DNA of 64,000 nucleotides from Streptomyces alanosinicus (GCF_014650595.1 NZ_BMVG01000003.1:186001-250000); one strand, 5' to 3'. Shown: positions 33,610 to 42,887, numbered from the stretch's first letter. Notes: generated by a model not told the origin, from the sequence alone. A program made the numbers and translations.

Positions 33610-35994
33610 TTACACGGTTCCCGTCAGGTGCTCGGGCCGTACCGGAGTGCGGTTGAGCTCCAGCCCGGTCGCGTTCCGGATCGCCGCGAGGACGGCCGGG
33701 GTGGACGACAGGGTCGGGGCCTCGCCGATGCCGCGCAGCCCGTACGGGGCGTGGTCGTCGGCGAGTTCGAGCACGTCGACCGGGATGGTCGGCGTGTCGA
33801 GAATCGTGGGGATCAGGTAGTCCGTGAAGGAGGGGTTCCTGACCTTGGCGGTCTTCGGGTCGACGATGATCTCCTCCATCACCGCCACGCCCAGGCCCTG
33901 GGTCGTACCGCCCTGGATCTGGCCGATGACGGAGAGCGGGTTGAGCGCCTTGCCGACGTCCTGGGCGCAGGCCAGTTCGATGACCTTGACCAGGCCGAGT
34001 TCGGTGTCGACCTCGACGACCGCGCGGTGCGCGGCGAAGGAGTACTGGACGTGGCCGTTGCCCTGGCCGGTGACCAGGTCGAAGGCCTCGGTCGGCCGGT
34101 GCCGCCACTCCGCCTCGATCTCGACGGTCTCGTCCTCCAGGACGTCGACCAGGTCGCCGAGGACCTCGCCGCCGTCGGTGACGACCTTGCCGCCCTCCAG
34201 CAGGAGTTCGGCGGTCGCCCAGGCCGGGTGGTAGCTGCCGAACTTGCGGCGGCCGATCTCCAGGACCTTCTCGCGGACCAGCTCACAGGCGTTCTTCACG
34301 GCGCCGCCGGTGACGTACGTCTGCCGGGAGGCCGAGGTCGAACCGGCGCTGCCCACCTGGGTGTCGGCGGGGTGGATGGTCACCTGGGTGACGCCCAGCT
34401 CCGTGCGGGCGATCTGCGCGTGGACGGTGACACCGCCCTGGCCGACCTCCGCCATCGCGGTGTGCACGGTCGCGACCGGCTCGCCGCCTATGACCTCCAT
34501 GCGCACCTTGGCCGTGGAGTAGTCGTCGAAGCCCTCGGAGAAGCCGACGTTCTTGATGCCGACGGCGATGCCGATACCGCGTACGACGTTCTCGCCGTGC
34601 GTGGTGTTGGACAGACCGCCGGGCAGCTGTCGTACGTCGGCGCCCTCGCTGGACTCCCACTGGCGCTCGGGCGGCAGCGGCATCGCCTTGACGCGGCGCA
34701 GCAGTTCGGCGACCGGGGCCGGGGAGTCGACCGGCTGCCCGGTCGGCATGATGGTCCCCTGCTCCATGGCGTTGAGCTGCCGGAACTCCACCGGGTCCAT
34801 GCCGAGCTGCTTGGCCAGCTTGTCCATCTGCGCCTCGTAGGCGAAGCACGCCTGGACCGCGCCGAAGCCGCGCATGGCGCCGCAGGGCGGGTTGTTGGTG
34901 TAGAGGGCGATGGCCTCGATGTCGACGTCGTCGACGACGTACGGGCCGACGCTCAGCGAGGAGGCGTTGCCGACGACCGCCGGGGAGGCGGAGGCGTAGG
35001 CGCCGCCGTCCAGGACGATCTTGCACTTCATGTGCGTGAGCTTGCCGTCCTTGGTGGCGCCGTGCTCGTAGTAGAGCTTGGCCGGGTGCCGGTGGACGTG
35101 TCCGAAGAAGGACTCGAAGCGGTTGTAGACGATCTTGACGGGCTTGCCGGTGCGCAGGGCGAGCAGGCAGGCGTGGATCTGCATCGACAGGTCCTCGCGG
35201 CCGCCGAACGCGCCGCCGACGCCGGCCAGCGTCATCCGCACCTTCTCCTCGGGCAGGCCGAGGACGGGGGCGATCTGCTTGAGGTCCGAGTGCAGCCACT
35301 GGGTGGCGACGTAGAGGTGGACGCCGCCGTCCTCCTCCGGCACGGCGAGGCCGGACTCGGGGCCGAGGAAGGCCTGGTCCTGCATGCCGAAGGTGTACTC
35401 GCCCTTGACGATCACATCGGCGCGCTTTGCGGCCTCGTCGGCGTTGCCGCGGACGATCGGCTGGCGGTGGACTATGTTCGGGTGCGGGACGTGACCCGAG
35501 TGGTGGTCGTCGCGGCCCTCGTGGACGAGGATCGCGTCCGGCGCGGTCGCGGAGGCCTCGTCGGTGATGACCGGCAGTTCCCTGTAGTCGACCTTGATCT
35601 TGGCGGCGGCGCGGCGGGCCGTCTCCGGGTGGTCGGCGGCGACGAGCGCGACCGGCTCGCCGTGGTGGCGTACCTTGCCGTGCGCGAGGACCGGGGTGTC
35701 CTGGATCTCCAGGCCGTAGTTCTTCACGGCCGTGGGCAGGTCGTCGTACGTCAGCACGGCGTACACACCCGCCATGGCGAGCGCCTCGGAGATGTCGATG
35801 GAGACGATCTCGGCGTGCGCGACGGTGGAGCGCAGGATCTGGCCCCACAGCATGTCCTCGTGCCACATGTCGGACGAGTACGCGAACTCGCCGGTGACCT
35901 TGAGGGTGCCGTCCGGGCGGAGCGTCGACTCGCCGATGCCGCCCTTGGTCTGCGAGCCCTGCGTGATCTTCGTAGGAGCGCCGTTGGCCGGCAT
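33610..35994 (-). CDS. Xanthine dehydrogenase, molybdenum-binding subunit
   Basis: 794 residues; the large subunit that binds the molybdopterin cofactor and oxidises hypoxanthine to xanthine and xanthine to urate. GVGGAFGGRED, PPCGAMRGFGAVQ and AEVGQGGVTVHAQIAR are cofactor-binding segments. Glu758 in GLRGIGEAP is the conserved catalytic base. The start ATG follows the [2Fe-2S] gene's stop by one base, so the two are coupled. With the FAD and iron-sulfur subunits it forms the three-polypeptide bacterial enzyme, whose electrons go to NAD+ via FAD. Gene naming of subunits differs between organisms, so no symbol is given. Confidence 0.92.
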   Translation of the reverse strand: MPANGAPTKITQGSQTKGGIGESTLRPDGTLKVTGEFAYSSDMWHEDMLWGQILRSTVAHAEIVSIDISEALAMAGVYAVLTYDDLPTAVKNYGLEIQDTPVLAHGKVRHHGEPVALVAADHPETARRAAAKIKVDYRELPVITDEASATAPDAILVHEGRDDHHSGHVPHPNIVHRQPIVRGNADEAAKRADVIVKGEYTFGMQDQAFLGPESGLAVPEEDGGVHLYVATQWLHSDLKQIAPVLGLPEEKVRMTLAGVGGAFGGREDLSMQIHACLLALRTGKPVKIVYNRFESFFGHVHRHPAKLYYEHGATKDGKLTHMKCKIVLDGGAYASASPAVVGNASSLSVGPYVVDDVDIEAIALYTNNPPCGAMRGFGAVQACFAYEAQMDKLAKQLGMDPVEFRQLNAMEQGTIMPTGQPVDSPAPVAELLRRVKAMPLPPERQWESSEGADVRQLPGGLSNTTHGENVVRGIGIAVGIKNVGFSEGFDDYSTAKVRMEVIGGEPVATVHTAMAEVGQGGVTVHAQIARTELGVTQVTIHPADTQVGSAGSTSASRQTYVTGGAVKNACELVREKVLEIGRRKFGSYHPAWATAELLLEGGKVVTDGGEVLGDLVDVLEDETVEIEAEWRHRPTEAFDLVTGQGNGHVQYSFAAHRAVVEVDTELGLVKVIELACAQDVGKALNPLSVIGQIQGGTTQGLGVAVMEEIIVDPKTAKVRNPSFTDYLIPTILDTPTIPVDVLELADDHAPYGLRGIGEAPTLSSTPAVLAAIRNATGLELNRTPVRPEHLTGTV

Positions 35995-35995
35995 G

Positions 35996-36577
35996 TCAGA
36001 CTCCCTCGGACTGGCGGGCGGCCGCGAGGCGGACCGCGTCCATGATCTTCTCGTAGCCCGTGCAGCGGCACAGGTTGCCCGACAGCGCCTCGCGGATGTC
36101 CGCGTCGGACGGGTTCGGGTTGCGCTCCAGGAGTTCGTCGGAGGCGACGAGCAGGCCCGGGGTGCAGAAGCCGCACTGGACGGCGCCCGCGTCGATGAAC
36201 GCCTGCTGGATCGGGCTGAGTTCGGTGCCCTCGCCGGTCTGCGAGTCGGTGCCCTTGGCCCGCCACTGCTGGGCGTCCTGCAGGCTCGTGCCGCAGGCGC
36301 CGGTCGCGCAGCCGCTCTCGGAGCGCTGCTGGGCGAAGTCGGCGAGGCCCTCGACGGTCACGACGTCACGGCCCTCGACCTGGCCGGCCGCGACCAGGCA
36401 GGAACACACCGGCACGCCGTCCAGGCGGACGGTGCAGGAGCCGCACTCGCCCTGCTCACAGGCGTTCTTGGAGCCGGGCAGGCCCATGCGCTCACGCAGG
36501 ACGTACAGCAGGGACTCGCCCTCCCAGACGTCGTCGGCTTCCTGCGGGCGTCCGTTGACGGTGAAGTTGACGCGCAT
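35996..36577 (-). CDS. Xanthine dehydrogenase, [2Fe-2S] subunit
   Basis: 193 residues. The plant-type ferredoxin cluster is bound by Cys40, Cys45, Cys48 and Cys60 (CEQGECGSC...CSC). The second cluster is bound by Cys135, Cys138, Cys170 and Cys172 (CGFC...CRC). Between the two domains, residues ~82-118 form a longer linker than usual with two extra cysteines (Cys90, Cys95), a local oddity. It carries electrons from the molybdenum site to FAD. Its ATG overlaps the FAD-subunit stop by one base (TAATG), and the molybdenum subunit follows one base after its stop. Confidence 0.92.
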   Translation of the reverse strand: MRVNFTVNGRPQEADDVWEGESLLYVLRERMGLPGSKNACEQGECGSCTVRLDGVPVCSCLVAAGQVEGRDVVTVEGLADFAQQRSESGCATGACGTSLQDAQQWRAKGTDSQTGEGTELSPIQQAFIDAGAVQCGFCTPGLLVASDELLERNPNPSDADIREALSGNLCRCTGYEKIMDAVRLAAARQSEGV

Positions 36578-37470
36578 TACGCAGCTCCCTCGATGGTGCG
36601 GCGGGTGCCGCGGTACGACTCCCAGGTCCAGGTGAGCGTCCGGCGGGCCATCACGCCGACCGCGTGGCGGCGGTAGCTCGCGGTGCCCCGGACGTCGTCG
36701 ATCGGGTTGCAGCCGGCCGAGCACAGGTCGGCGAACTGCTTGGCGACCGACGGGGTGATGATCTTCCCGTTGTCCCAGAAGCCGCCCTCTTCGAGCGCCG
36801 CGTTCAGGAACTCCTCGGCCGCCTTGGCGCGCACCGGGGTCGGGGCGGCGGAGCCGATGCCGGTCCGGACGGTGCGGGTCTCGGGGTGCAGCGCGAGGCC
36901 GAAGGCGCACACGGCGATGACCATGGCGTTGCGGGTGCCGACCTTCGAGTACTGCTGCGGCCCGTCCGCCTTCTTGACGTGGACGGCGCGGATCAGCTCG
37001 TCCGGCTGGAGCGCGTTGCGCTTGACACCGGTGTAGAACTCGTCGATCGGGATCAGCCGGGTGCCACGGGCCGCGGACTCCGCCTCGACCTCGGCGCCGG
37101 CGGCGAGGAGGGCGGGGTGCGCGTCACCGGCGGGCGAGGCCGTGCCGAGGTTGCCGCCGACGCCGCCGCGGTTGCGGATCTGCGGGGAGGCGACCGTGTG
37201 CGAGGCGAGCGCGAGGCCCGGCAGCTCGGCACGGAGATTCTCCATGATCCTGGTGTACGGGACGGAGGCCCCCAGCCGTACGCTCTCCTCGCCGACCTCC
37301 CACTCGGTGAGGTCGCCGATGCGGTTGAGGTCGAGCAGGTACTCGGGCCGGCGGTGGTCGAAGTTGATCTCGACCATCACATCGGTGCCACCCGCAATCG
37401 GCACAGCGGTGGGGTGCTCGGCCTTCGCGGCGAGCGCCTCCTCCCAGCTGGCGGGGCGAAGGAAGTCCAT
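36577..37470 (-). CDS. Xanthine dehydrogenase, FAD-binding subunit
   Basis: 297 residues from the ATG at 37470 (MDFLRPASWEEALA), the family's normal start; the frame continues 16 codons further without a better signal. The FAD_binding_5 motifs are AGGTDVMVEI and the ASPQIRNRGGVGGNLGTASPAGD segment, which hold the flavin. A CO dehydrogenase flavoprotein C-terminal domain follows. It passes electrons to NAD+. It is the first gene of the xdh operon, facing away from pucR across ~345 bp, and that region is expected to hold the purine-responsive control sites. Confidence 0.9.
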   Translation of the reverse strand: MDFLRPASWEEALAAKAEHPTAVPIAGGTDVMVEINFDHRRPEYLLDLNRIGDLTEWEVGEESVRLGASVPYTRIMENLRAELPGLALASHTVASPQIRNRGGVGGNLGTASPAGDAHPALLAAGAEVEAESAARGTRLIPIDEFYTGVKRNALQPDELIRAVHVKKADGPQQYSKVGTRNAMVIAVCAFGLALHPETRTVRTGIGSAAPTPVRAKAAEEFLNAALEEGGFWDNGKIITPSVAKQFADLCSAGCNPIDDVRGTASYRRHAVGVMARRTLTWTWESYRGTRRTIEGAA

Positions 37471-37814
37471 GACCGGCTCTCTTCTTCTTCGTCTCGTGGG
37501 TCGTACAGATTGAGCCAATCCGTGTGCGGCGGGCCCGGCTCGTTCATGTCCTGTTAACGCGGAGTGGACTCAGTACACCGCCCACGACTCCCAAGGGGTC
37601 AGTCACCGAAACCATGAAGGAGTTGGCTGGCCACGGCGGGCATCTTGTAGATTCGTATGAACGGAGGTCATCGGTAACCTCTCCGCTTTCCTGAGGAAAC
37701 GCAGGAAACAGTGCGGAGACTCCGGAGAGCGCCCTGTGCGGCCCCGTGTCGGGCCCATCCCGTCACCCTCCATGATCCATCGTAGGTTTCGAGACAAAGA
37801 ACGGCGGCGACGAG

Positions 37815-39488
37815 ATGCGGCTGCGCGCACTTCTGGACACCGATGCGCTGGGCCTGCGGCTGCTCGGCGGCGAAGACGAGCTGGACCGCTCGGTACGCGG
37901 GGTCATGACAACCGACCTGCGCGACCCGAGCCGCTACCTCTCCGGGGGCGAGCTGGTGCTGACCGGCCTGGCCTGGCGCCGGGACGGCGCCGACTCCGAG
38001 CCGTTCGTCCGGATCCTGGTGCAGGCCGGGGTGGCGGCGCTCGCGGCCGGCGAGGCGGAGCTCGGCGATGTGCCGGACGACCTGATGCTCGCCTGCGCCA
38101 AGCACCGGCTGCCGCTGTTCGCGGTGCACGAGTCGGTGGCCTTCGCGACGATCACCGAGCACGTCGTACGGCAGGTCTCCAGCGAGCGGGCCGGCGATCT
38201 GGCGGCCGTCGTGGACCGGCACCGGCGGATGATGACCTCGGGCCCGGCGGGCGGCGGCCCCGACGTGGTCCTGGACCTGCTCGGCACCGACCTGGACCTG
38301 CGCGCCTGGGTGCTCTCGCCCACCGGCCGGCTGATCGCCGGCTCCAAGGTCACGGGCCCGGAGCTGCCCCCGGAGGCCTGCGCCCGGCTCGCCGCCGAGC
38401 ACCTGGCGGCCACCCGCACCGGCCGACGCGGCCCGCACCGGGTCCTGCTGGGCGGCACGACGTACTCGCTGTTCCCGATCCGCTCCTCCGGCCGCTCCCC
38501 GCAGGCCGCCCGCGATGTGCGCCAGTCGGTGCTCTCGGACTGGCTGCTGGCCGTCGACGCGGACGCCGGCGACTGGCCCGAGGAGCGCCTCGACCTGCTG
38601 CAGGGCGTCACCCAGCTGATCGCGGTCGAACGGGACCGCCGGGACGCGGCGCGCACCGTGCGGCGCCGGCTGGCCCAGGAGGTGCTGGAACTGGTCCAGA
38701 CCGGTGCCGCGCCGGCCGAGATCGCGGCCCGGCTGCGGGTCGCGGCCCCGGTGCTGCTGCCCGGGCTCGGCGCGGCCCCGCACTGGCAGGTCGTGGTGGC
38801 CCGCGTGGAGTGGGACGGCAGCGAGATCGAGGGCGGCCCGGTCGCCCAGTCGCTCCTGGAGGAAGTGCTGGTCGACCCGACGGCGACCGGTCCGGAGCCG
38901 TCCGACCGGATCGCGGTGGCGCACACCGGCGACGAGGCGATCGCCCTGGTGCCGCTGCCGGCGGTCTCCTCCGAGCACGACGGCCCGGAGACGGGATTGT
39001 TGGCCGATTCTCTACTGCAGTCGGTGCGCGAGACGCTGTCGGCGGGTTTGAACGACGACGGACGGCTCACCCTCGGCGTCAGCGCGGCCGTGCACTCGGC
39101 CGAGGGCCTGCGCGGCGCCCTGGAGGAGGCCCGGCACGCCCGCCGGGTGGCCGCGGCCCGCCCCGGCCGGGTCTGCGCCGCGGGCCACCAGGAGCTGGCG
39201 TCGCACGTCCTGCTGCTCCCCTTCGTCCCGGACGACGTCCGCCGCGCCTTCACGGCCCGGCTGCTGGACCCGCTGACGGACTACGACCGCCGGCACCGGG
39301 CCGAGCTGATCCCGACCCTGGAGGCCTTCCTGGACTGCGACGGCTCCTGGACCCGCTGCGCCACCCGGCTCCACCTGCACGTCAACACGCTGCGCTACCG
39401 GGTGGGCCGGATCGAGCAGTTGACGGGACGGGACCTCTCCCGCCTGGAGGACAAGCTGGACTTCTTCCTCGCACTGCGGATGAGCTGA
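37815..39488 (+). CDS. pucR: PucR-family transcriptional regulator
   Basis: 557 residues. The N-terminal PucR domain (MRLRALLDTDALGLRLLGGE and GVMTTDLRDPSRYLSGGELV) senses a small molecule. A GGDEF-like/CdaR middle follows. The C-terminal HTH_30 shows TLEAFLDCDGSWTRCATRLHL, and VNTLRYRVGRIEQLTGRDLS. Members activate purine catabolism genes. It diverges from the xanthine dehydrogenase operon, so it is almost certainly that operon's regulator. Upstream, TTGGCT (37623-37628) and TAGATT (37648-37653) form a possible promoter with a 19-bp spacer. The ATG has only a weak GACGAG upstream. Confidence 0.9.
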   Translation: MRLRALLDTDALGLRLLGGEDELDRSVRGVMTTDLRDPSRYLSGGELVLTGLAWRRDGADSEPFVRILVQAGVAALAAGEAELGDVPDDLMLACAKHRLPLFAVHESVAFATITEHVVRQVSSERAGDLAAVVDRHRRMMTSGPAGGGPDVVLDLLGTDLDLRAWVLSPTGRLIAGSKVTGPELPPEACARLAAEHLAATRTGRRGPHRVLLGGTTYSLFPIRSSGRSPQAARDVRQSVLSDWLLAVDADAGDWPEERLDLLQGVTQLIAVERDRRDAARTVRRRLAQEVLELVQTGAAPAEIAARLRVAAPVLLPGLGAAPHWQVVVARVEWDGSEIEGGPVAQSLLEEVLVDPTATGPEPSDRIAVAHTGDEAIALVPLPAVSSEHDGPETGLLADSLLQSVRETLSAGLNDDGRLTLGVSAAVHSAEGLRGALEEARHARRVAAARPGRVCAAGHQELASHVLLLPFVPDDVRRAFTARLLDPLTDYDRRHRAELIPTLEAFLDCDGSWTRCATRLHLHVNTLRYRVGRIEQLTGRDLSRLEDKLDFFLALRMS

Positions 39489-39640
39489 GGCCGGCGGGGG
39501 CGCGCAGGGGCCAAACCCGGTCACGCCGGCGCCCCACTACTTTGTGAAATCTTTCACCCACCCTCTTGGCCCCGCCGGGCGATCGATGCTGGAATGCCGC
39601 CACCACTCAACAGCTCGATGGCGTGCTCGGGGAGGGCAAC

Positions 39641-40423
39641 GTGGCGCATACCGCCATGTCTGGTAACGGAACGACCCCTGGTGACGATCCGCTCCAGACC
39701 GCGGTATGGCGGCTGCGTTCGCGGGCCTGCTGGGCGGACGCGGCGGCCCTGCTGCCGCCCGACAGCCCCGCCACGGCCCTGCAGCGGGCCGCGCTGCTCG
39801 TCGAACGGTGCCTGTACACCGAGCGGGGCTGGGCGGACGCGGAGGACGCCCTGCGGACGGCGGAGGCGCTCGCGCACGGCGACGAGGAGCGGGGGGCCGC
39901 CGCCTGCGAACGGGGCCAGCTGGCCTACACGGCCACGCTGCACGGGGTGCGCGACCGCGCGGACGAGGCGCGGGCCGCGCTGGGCCGGGCGGCGGCGCTG
40001 ATCCCTCCGGGGGCGCCGGGCCGGGCCCTGCTGGACTTCCGCCGGGGGCTGATCGCCGAGAACCTGACCCGCTCCCCGCAGGCGGCGCGGGCGGCGTACC
40101 GCCGCGCCCACGCGGGCGCCACGGCGCACGCCGACCCGCTCCTGCTGTCCTTCACCTGGCGCCACCTCGCCGGACTGGCGCTGCGTGACGGCGAGTTGGC
40201 GGAGGCACGGCAGGGCTTCGCCGAATCGCTGCGCATCCGGGAGGAGTTGGGCTATCTGGTCGGTACGGCGCCCGCGCTCGCCTCGCTGGCCGACGCGGAG
40301 TCCGAGCCGGAGGCTTCGCGGCTGCGGGAGGAGGCGCGGCGGTTGTTCCGGCTGCTGGGCGGCGTCCCGACGTGGCTGGCACGGCAGCTGACTCCGCCGG
40401 GGCCGGGGGTGGCTACGGCGTAG
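39641..40423 (+). CDS. TPR-like helical protein, hypothetical
   Basis: 260 residues from the GTG at 39641, with GGGGAGGG at good spacing. The chain is Ala/Leu/Arg-rich with TPR-like helical pairs: WADAEDALRTAEALAHGDEE, DEARAALGRAAALIPP and LAEARQGFAESLRIREELGY. There is no signal peptide or catalytic motif. It probably acts as a protein-binding scaffold; partner unknown. It lies between pucR and a GntR regulator without operon overlap. Confidence 0.7.
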   Translation: MAHTAMSGNGTTPGDDPLQTAVWRLRSRACWADAAALLPPDSPATALQRAALLVERCLYTERGWADAEDALRTAEALAHGDEERGAAACERGQLAYTATLHGVRDRADEARAALGRAAALIPPGAPGRALLDFRRGLIAENLTRSPQAARAAYRRAHAGATAHADPLLLSFTWRHLAGLALRDGELAEARQGFAESLRIREELGYLVGTAPALASLADAESEPEASRLREEARRLFRLLGGVPTWLARQLTPPGPGVATA

Positions 40424-40465
40424 GGGCGGGCGGGTGCCGACTCATTGCCGAGTGCGGGCCGGCGG

Positions 40466-40493
40466 GGTCTGGTCGCGCGGTTCCCCGCGCCCC
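40466..40493 (-). repeat. Streptomyces intergenic repeat, copy 2 (inverted)
   Basis: The reverse complement begins AGGGGCGCGGGGAACCGCGC and continues GACCAGAC, matching copy 1 at 27631 at most positions. It lies between the convergent TPR-like and GntR genes. Confidence 0.55.
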
Positions 40494-40570
40494 TCGGGAG
40501 TTGCGGCTGACGTCGGCCGCATGATCCCGCCGCCGCGCCCGGCCCGCCCGGGCATACCACCGAGCGCCCC

Positions 40571-41368
40571 TCAGCCGACGCCGGCGAAGTGCCCGGTCAC
40601 CAGCCCCCGCACCACATCCACGTCCCCGGCGATCAGCGCGTCCAGGAGAGCCATGTGTTCCGCCGCGTCCGCGACCAGATACGCCCGGCCGTGCCGGACC
40701 GGGGGCCACTGGGAGCGGCGGTGGAGGTCGGCGGCGACCCCGACCAGCTGGTCGTTGCCCGACAGGGCGAGCAGGGCGCGATGGAAGGCCCGGTCGCACT
40801 CCGCGTACGTCGCCGGGCAGCCGTCGGCCGCCGCGCGCACCGTCTCCTCCGCCAGCGGACGCAGCTCGGCCCACCGCTCGCCCGGCACCGTCCGGGCGAG
40901 CCGCAGCATCACCGGCACCTCGATGAGCGCACGGACCTCCGCCAGCTCGGCCAACTCCCGCGCCCCCCGCTCGACCACCCGGAAGCCCCGGTTGGGCACG
41001 ACCTCGACCGCGCCCTCCAGGGCGAGCTGCTGCATGGCCTCCCGCACGGGCGTCGCCGAGACGCCGAACCGTTCGCCGAGCACCGGCGCGGAGTGGACCT
41101 CGCCCGGCTTCAGCTCCCCGGTCACCAGCGCCGTACGCAGCGCGTCCAGGATCTGCCCGCGCACCGAGGAACGCTGCACCGCCGATCGCGGACCGGGAAC
41201 CGGCCGCTCACCGTGGGTGTGCTCGCCCCGCGCGGCGGGCAGGGCGGCGCCCCGCTCACGGACGGCGTCGAGGACGTCCGCCACGCGCGCCTGGGCGGGC
41301 ACCCGGCCGCCGCCGGTACGGCGCTGCGGGGTCCCCGGCCCGGCGGAGCCCTGCGTGCTCTGCTTCAC
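40571..41368 (-). CDS. GntR-family regulator (FadR/FCD subfamily)
   Basis: 265 residues from the GTG at 41368, preceded by AGGAGG. An Arg/Pro-rich N-terminal extension of ~65 residues comes first. Then a winged-helix GntR domain: VRGQILDALRTALVTGELKP, GVSATPVREAMQQLALEGAV and NRGFRVVE. The C-terminal helical FCD ligand-binding domain includes the metal-type residues in CDRAFHRALLALSGN and HMALLDALIAGD. It controls an unlinked or adjacent unknown target through a carboxylate-type ligand. A promoter-like sequence is present upstream. Confidence 0.85.
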   Translation of the reverse strand: MKQSTQGSAGPGTPQRRTGGGRVPAQARVADVLDAVRERGAALPAARGEHTHGERPVPGPRSAVQRSSVRGQILDALRTALVTGELKPGEVHSAPVLGERFGVSATPVREAMQQLALEGAVEVVPNRGFRVVERGARELAELAEVRALIEVPVMLRLARTVPGERWAELRPLAEETVRAAADGCPATYAECDRAFHRALLALSGNDQLVGVAADLHRRSQWPPVRHGRAYLVADAAEHMALLDALIAGDVDVVRGLVTGHFAGVG

Positions 41369-41401
41369 GGGTCCTCCTGGCGGCTTGTCGGCACTTGGGT
41401 C

Positions 41402-41431
41402 ATTAACGGTGAGTTGTCACTTGTCCGTCAA
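41402..41431 (-). promoter_or_regulatory. Sigma-70-like promoter for the GntR gene
   Basis: On the minus strand TTGACG (41431-41426) and GTTAAT (41407-41402) are separated by 18 bp, close to consensus. Transcription would begin near 41395, just ahead of the gene. Confidence 0.55.
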
Positions 41432-41478
41432 GCACCATAGGCGCCCGGGGCGACAGTTCAAACTCCAAGAAGATCGGG

Positions 41479-41497
41479 CGAGGTTAGCCTTGCCTAA
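41479..41497. promoter_or_regulatory. Iron-box-like site (DmdR/DtxR type)
   Basis: The 19-mer CGAGGTTAGCCTTGCCTAA agrees at 14 of 19 positions with the actinobacterial iron-box consensus TTAGGTTAGGCTAACCTAA, including the AGGTTAG and CCTAA arms. It sits ~350 bp upstream of the DUF2637 gene, with the GntR gene on the other side. Neither neighbour is a known iron gene. Confidence 0.5.
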
Positions 41498-41829
41498 TCA
41501 CGGCGCCCGCGATCAAGGATCGGCGGTGCCGCCGGACCCGCCGGGTCCACTAAGATCATCATCGGCTACGGCCACCATGCGCGGACGGCTCCCGCAACAG
41601 CACGTCACACCTTCCCCACCAGTCGCAGGAAGTTTCCACGGAACCGCCCGTCCGGGTAGTCTTATTCGAACTCAACTCCCGCCCCTCAAGCGGCAGTTCG
41701 AGCAGAACGCCGTCCTGGGCATCCCCTTGCACTTCATTGGCGGCCTCTTGCCCCGAAACCCCCTGAGGGCCATCGGGAGTGGGCCACTATGGCGGGCGTT
41801 ACGCCCTATCCCAATGCAAGGGACCCCTG

Positions 41830-42873
41830 ATGAAGCTGACCGACATATCGCTGAACTGGCTGCTTCCGGGCGCCGTACTGCTCCTGGGCATGCTGGCAGC
41901 GGTGGCGGTGCTCGCGCGCGGCAAGCGCTCCTCCGGGGAGAACGCGAGCGCGGATGACTCCTGGGAGCGCAGCGAGGAGCGTCGCAGACGCAAAGAGGCC
42001 ATCTACGGCACGGCCTCCTATGTGCTCCTGTTCTGCTGTGCGGCGGTCGCCGCCGCCCTCTCCTTCCATGGCCTCGTCGGCTTCGGCGAGCAGAACCTGG
42101 GGCTGACCGACGGCTGGCAGTACCTGGTGCCGTTCGGCCTGGACGGCGCGGCGATGTTCTGCTCCGTCCTCGCGGTGCGCGAGGCCAGCCACGGTGACGC
42201 CGCGCTCGGCTCCCGGATCCTCGTGTGGATGTTCGCCGCGGCGGCGGCCTGGTTCAACTGGGTGCACGCGCCCCGGGGAGCCGGCCACGCGGGCGCCCCG
42301 CAGTTCTTCTCCGGTATGTCGCTGTCCGCGGCCGTCCTGTTCGACCGCGCGCTGAAGCAGACCCGCCGGGCCGCGCTGCGCGAGCAGGGCCTGGTGCCGC
42401 GCCCGCTGCCGCAGATCCGCATCGTGCGCTGGCTGCGCGCCCCCCGCGAGACCTACAAGGCCTGGTCGCTGATGCTGCTGGAGGGTGTGCGCAGCCTGGA
42501 CGAGGCCGTCGAGGAGGTCCGCGAGGACAAGCGGACCAAGGACGAGACCCGGCAGCGCCGGCGTGAGCAGCACCGCCTGGAGCGGGCTCAGTTGAAGGCG
42601 ATCAGCCGGGGCCATCGCGGGTTCGTCGGGCGTGGCGCCCGGCAGGTCGAGGTACAGGCGGTGGAACGTGGCTCCGCCGAAGTCACCGCGGAGCCTGCCA
42701 TATCCACCGCGGAACAACTGCCCGTCCGCGCCCGTCCCTCCCTGCAGCCGGTCCGCAGCGGATCCGCTGAGCACACGACGGTCGACCTCACCGCCGAGGA
42801 CGACACCATGGCCCTGCCCCGTCTGGACTCCCTGGAGCGCAAGCTGAAGGATCTGGAGCAGCAGTTCGGCTAG
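41830..42873 (+). CDS. DUF2637 membrane protein
   Basis: 347 residues, ATG at 41830 with AGGGA upstream. A membrane segment lies at ~9-29 and three or four more fall between ~75 and 180 (ASYVLLFCCAAVAAALSFHG, WQYLVPFGLDGAAMFCSVLA and ILVWMFAAAAAWFNWVHAPR), the DUF2637 signature. The cytoplasmic tail has a charged coiled-coil-like stretch (EDKRTKDETRQRRREQHRLE) and ends in a short helix. The family is common in actinomycetes and their integrative elements; function unknown. A perfect hairpin ends the gene. Confidence 0.8.
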   Translation: MKLTDISLNWLLPGAVLLLGMLAAVAVLARGKRSSGENASADDSWERSEERRRRKEAIYGTASYVLLFCCAAVAAALSFHGLVGFGEQNLGLTDGWQYLVPFGLDGAAMFCSVLAVREASHGDAALGSRILVWMFAAAAAWFNWVHAPRGAGHAGAPQFFSGMSLSAAVLFDRALKQTRRAALREQGLVPRPLPQIRIVRWLRAPRETYKAWSLMLLEGVRSLDEAVEEVREDKRTKDETRQRRREQHRLERAQLKAISRGHRGFVGRGARQVEVQAVERGSAEVTAEPAISTAEQLPVRARPSLQPVRSGSAEHTTVDLTAEDDTMALPRLDSLERKLKDLEQQFG

Positions 42874-42887
42874 GAGCACCGCTCATG

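Larger units (their letters stand above)
41369..41829. other. 461-bp intergenic region between GntR and DUF2637 genes
   Basis: It holds the GntR promoter and the iron-box-like site. The remainder, from ~41500 to 41829, shows no convincing gene on either strand. A TAGTCTTATT stretch near 41655 could contain a -10 for the DUF2637 gene. Confidence 0.5.

Noticed and set aside
33187..36045. 952-codon plus-strand frame opposite the xanthine dehydrogenase molybdenum subunit
   Set aside because: Antisense shadow; composition is Val/Asp/Gly/Arg biased and it spans the start regions of two real genes.
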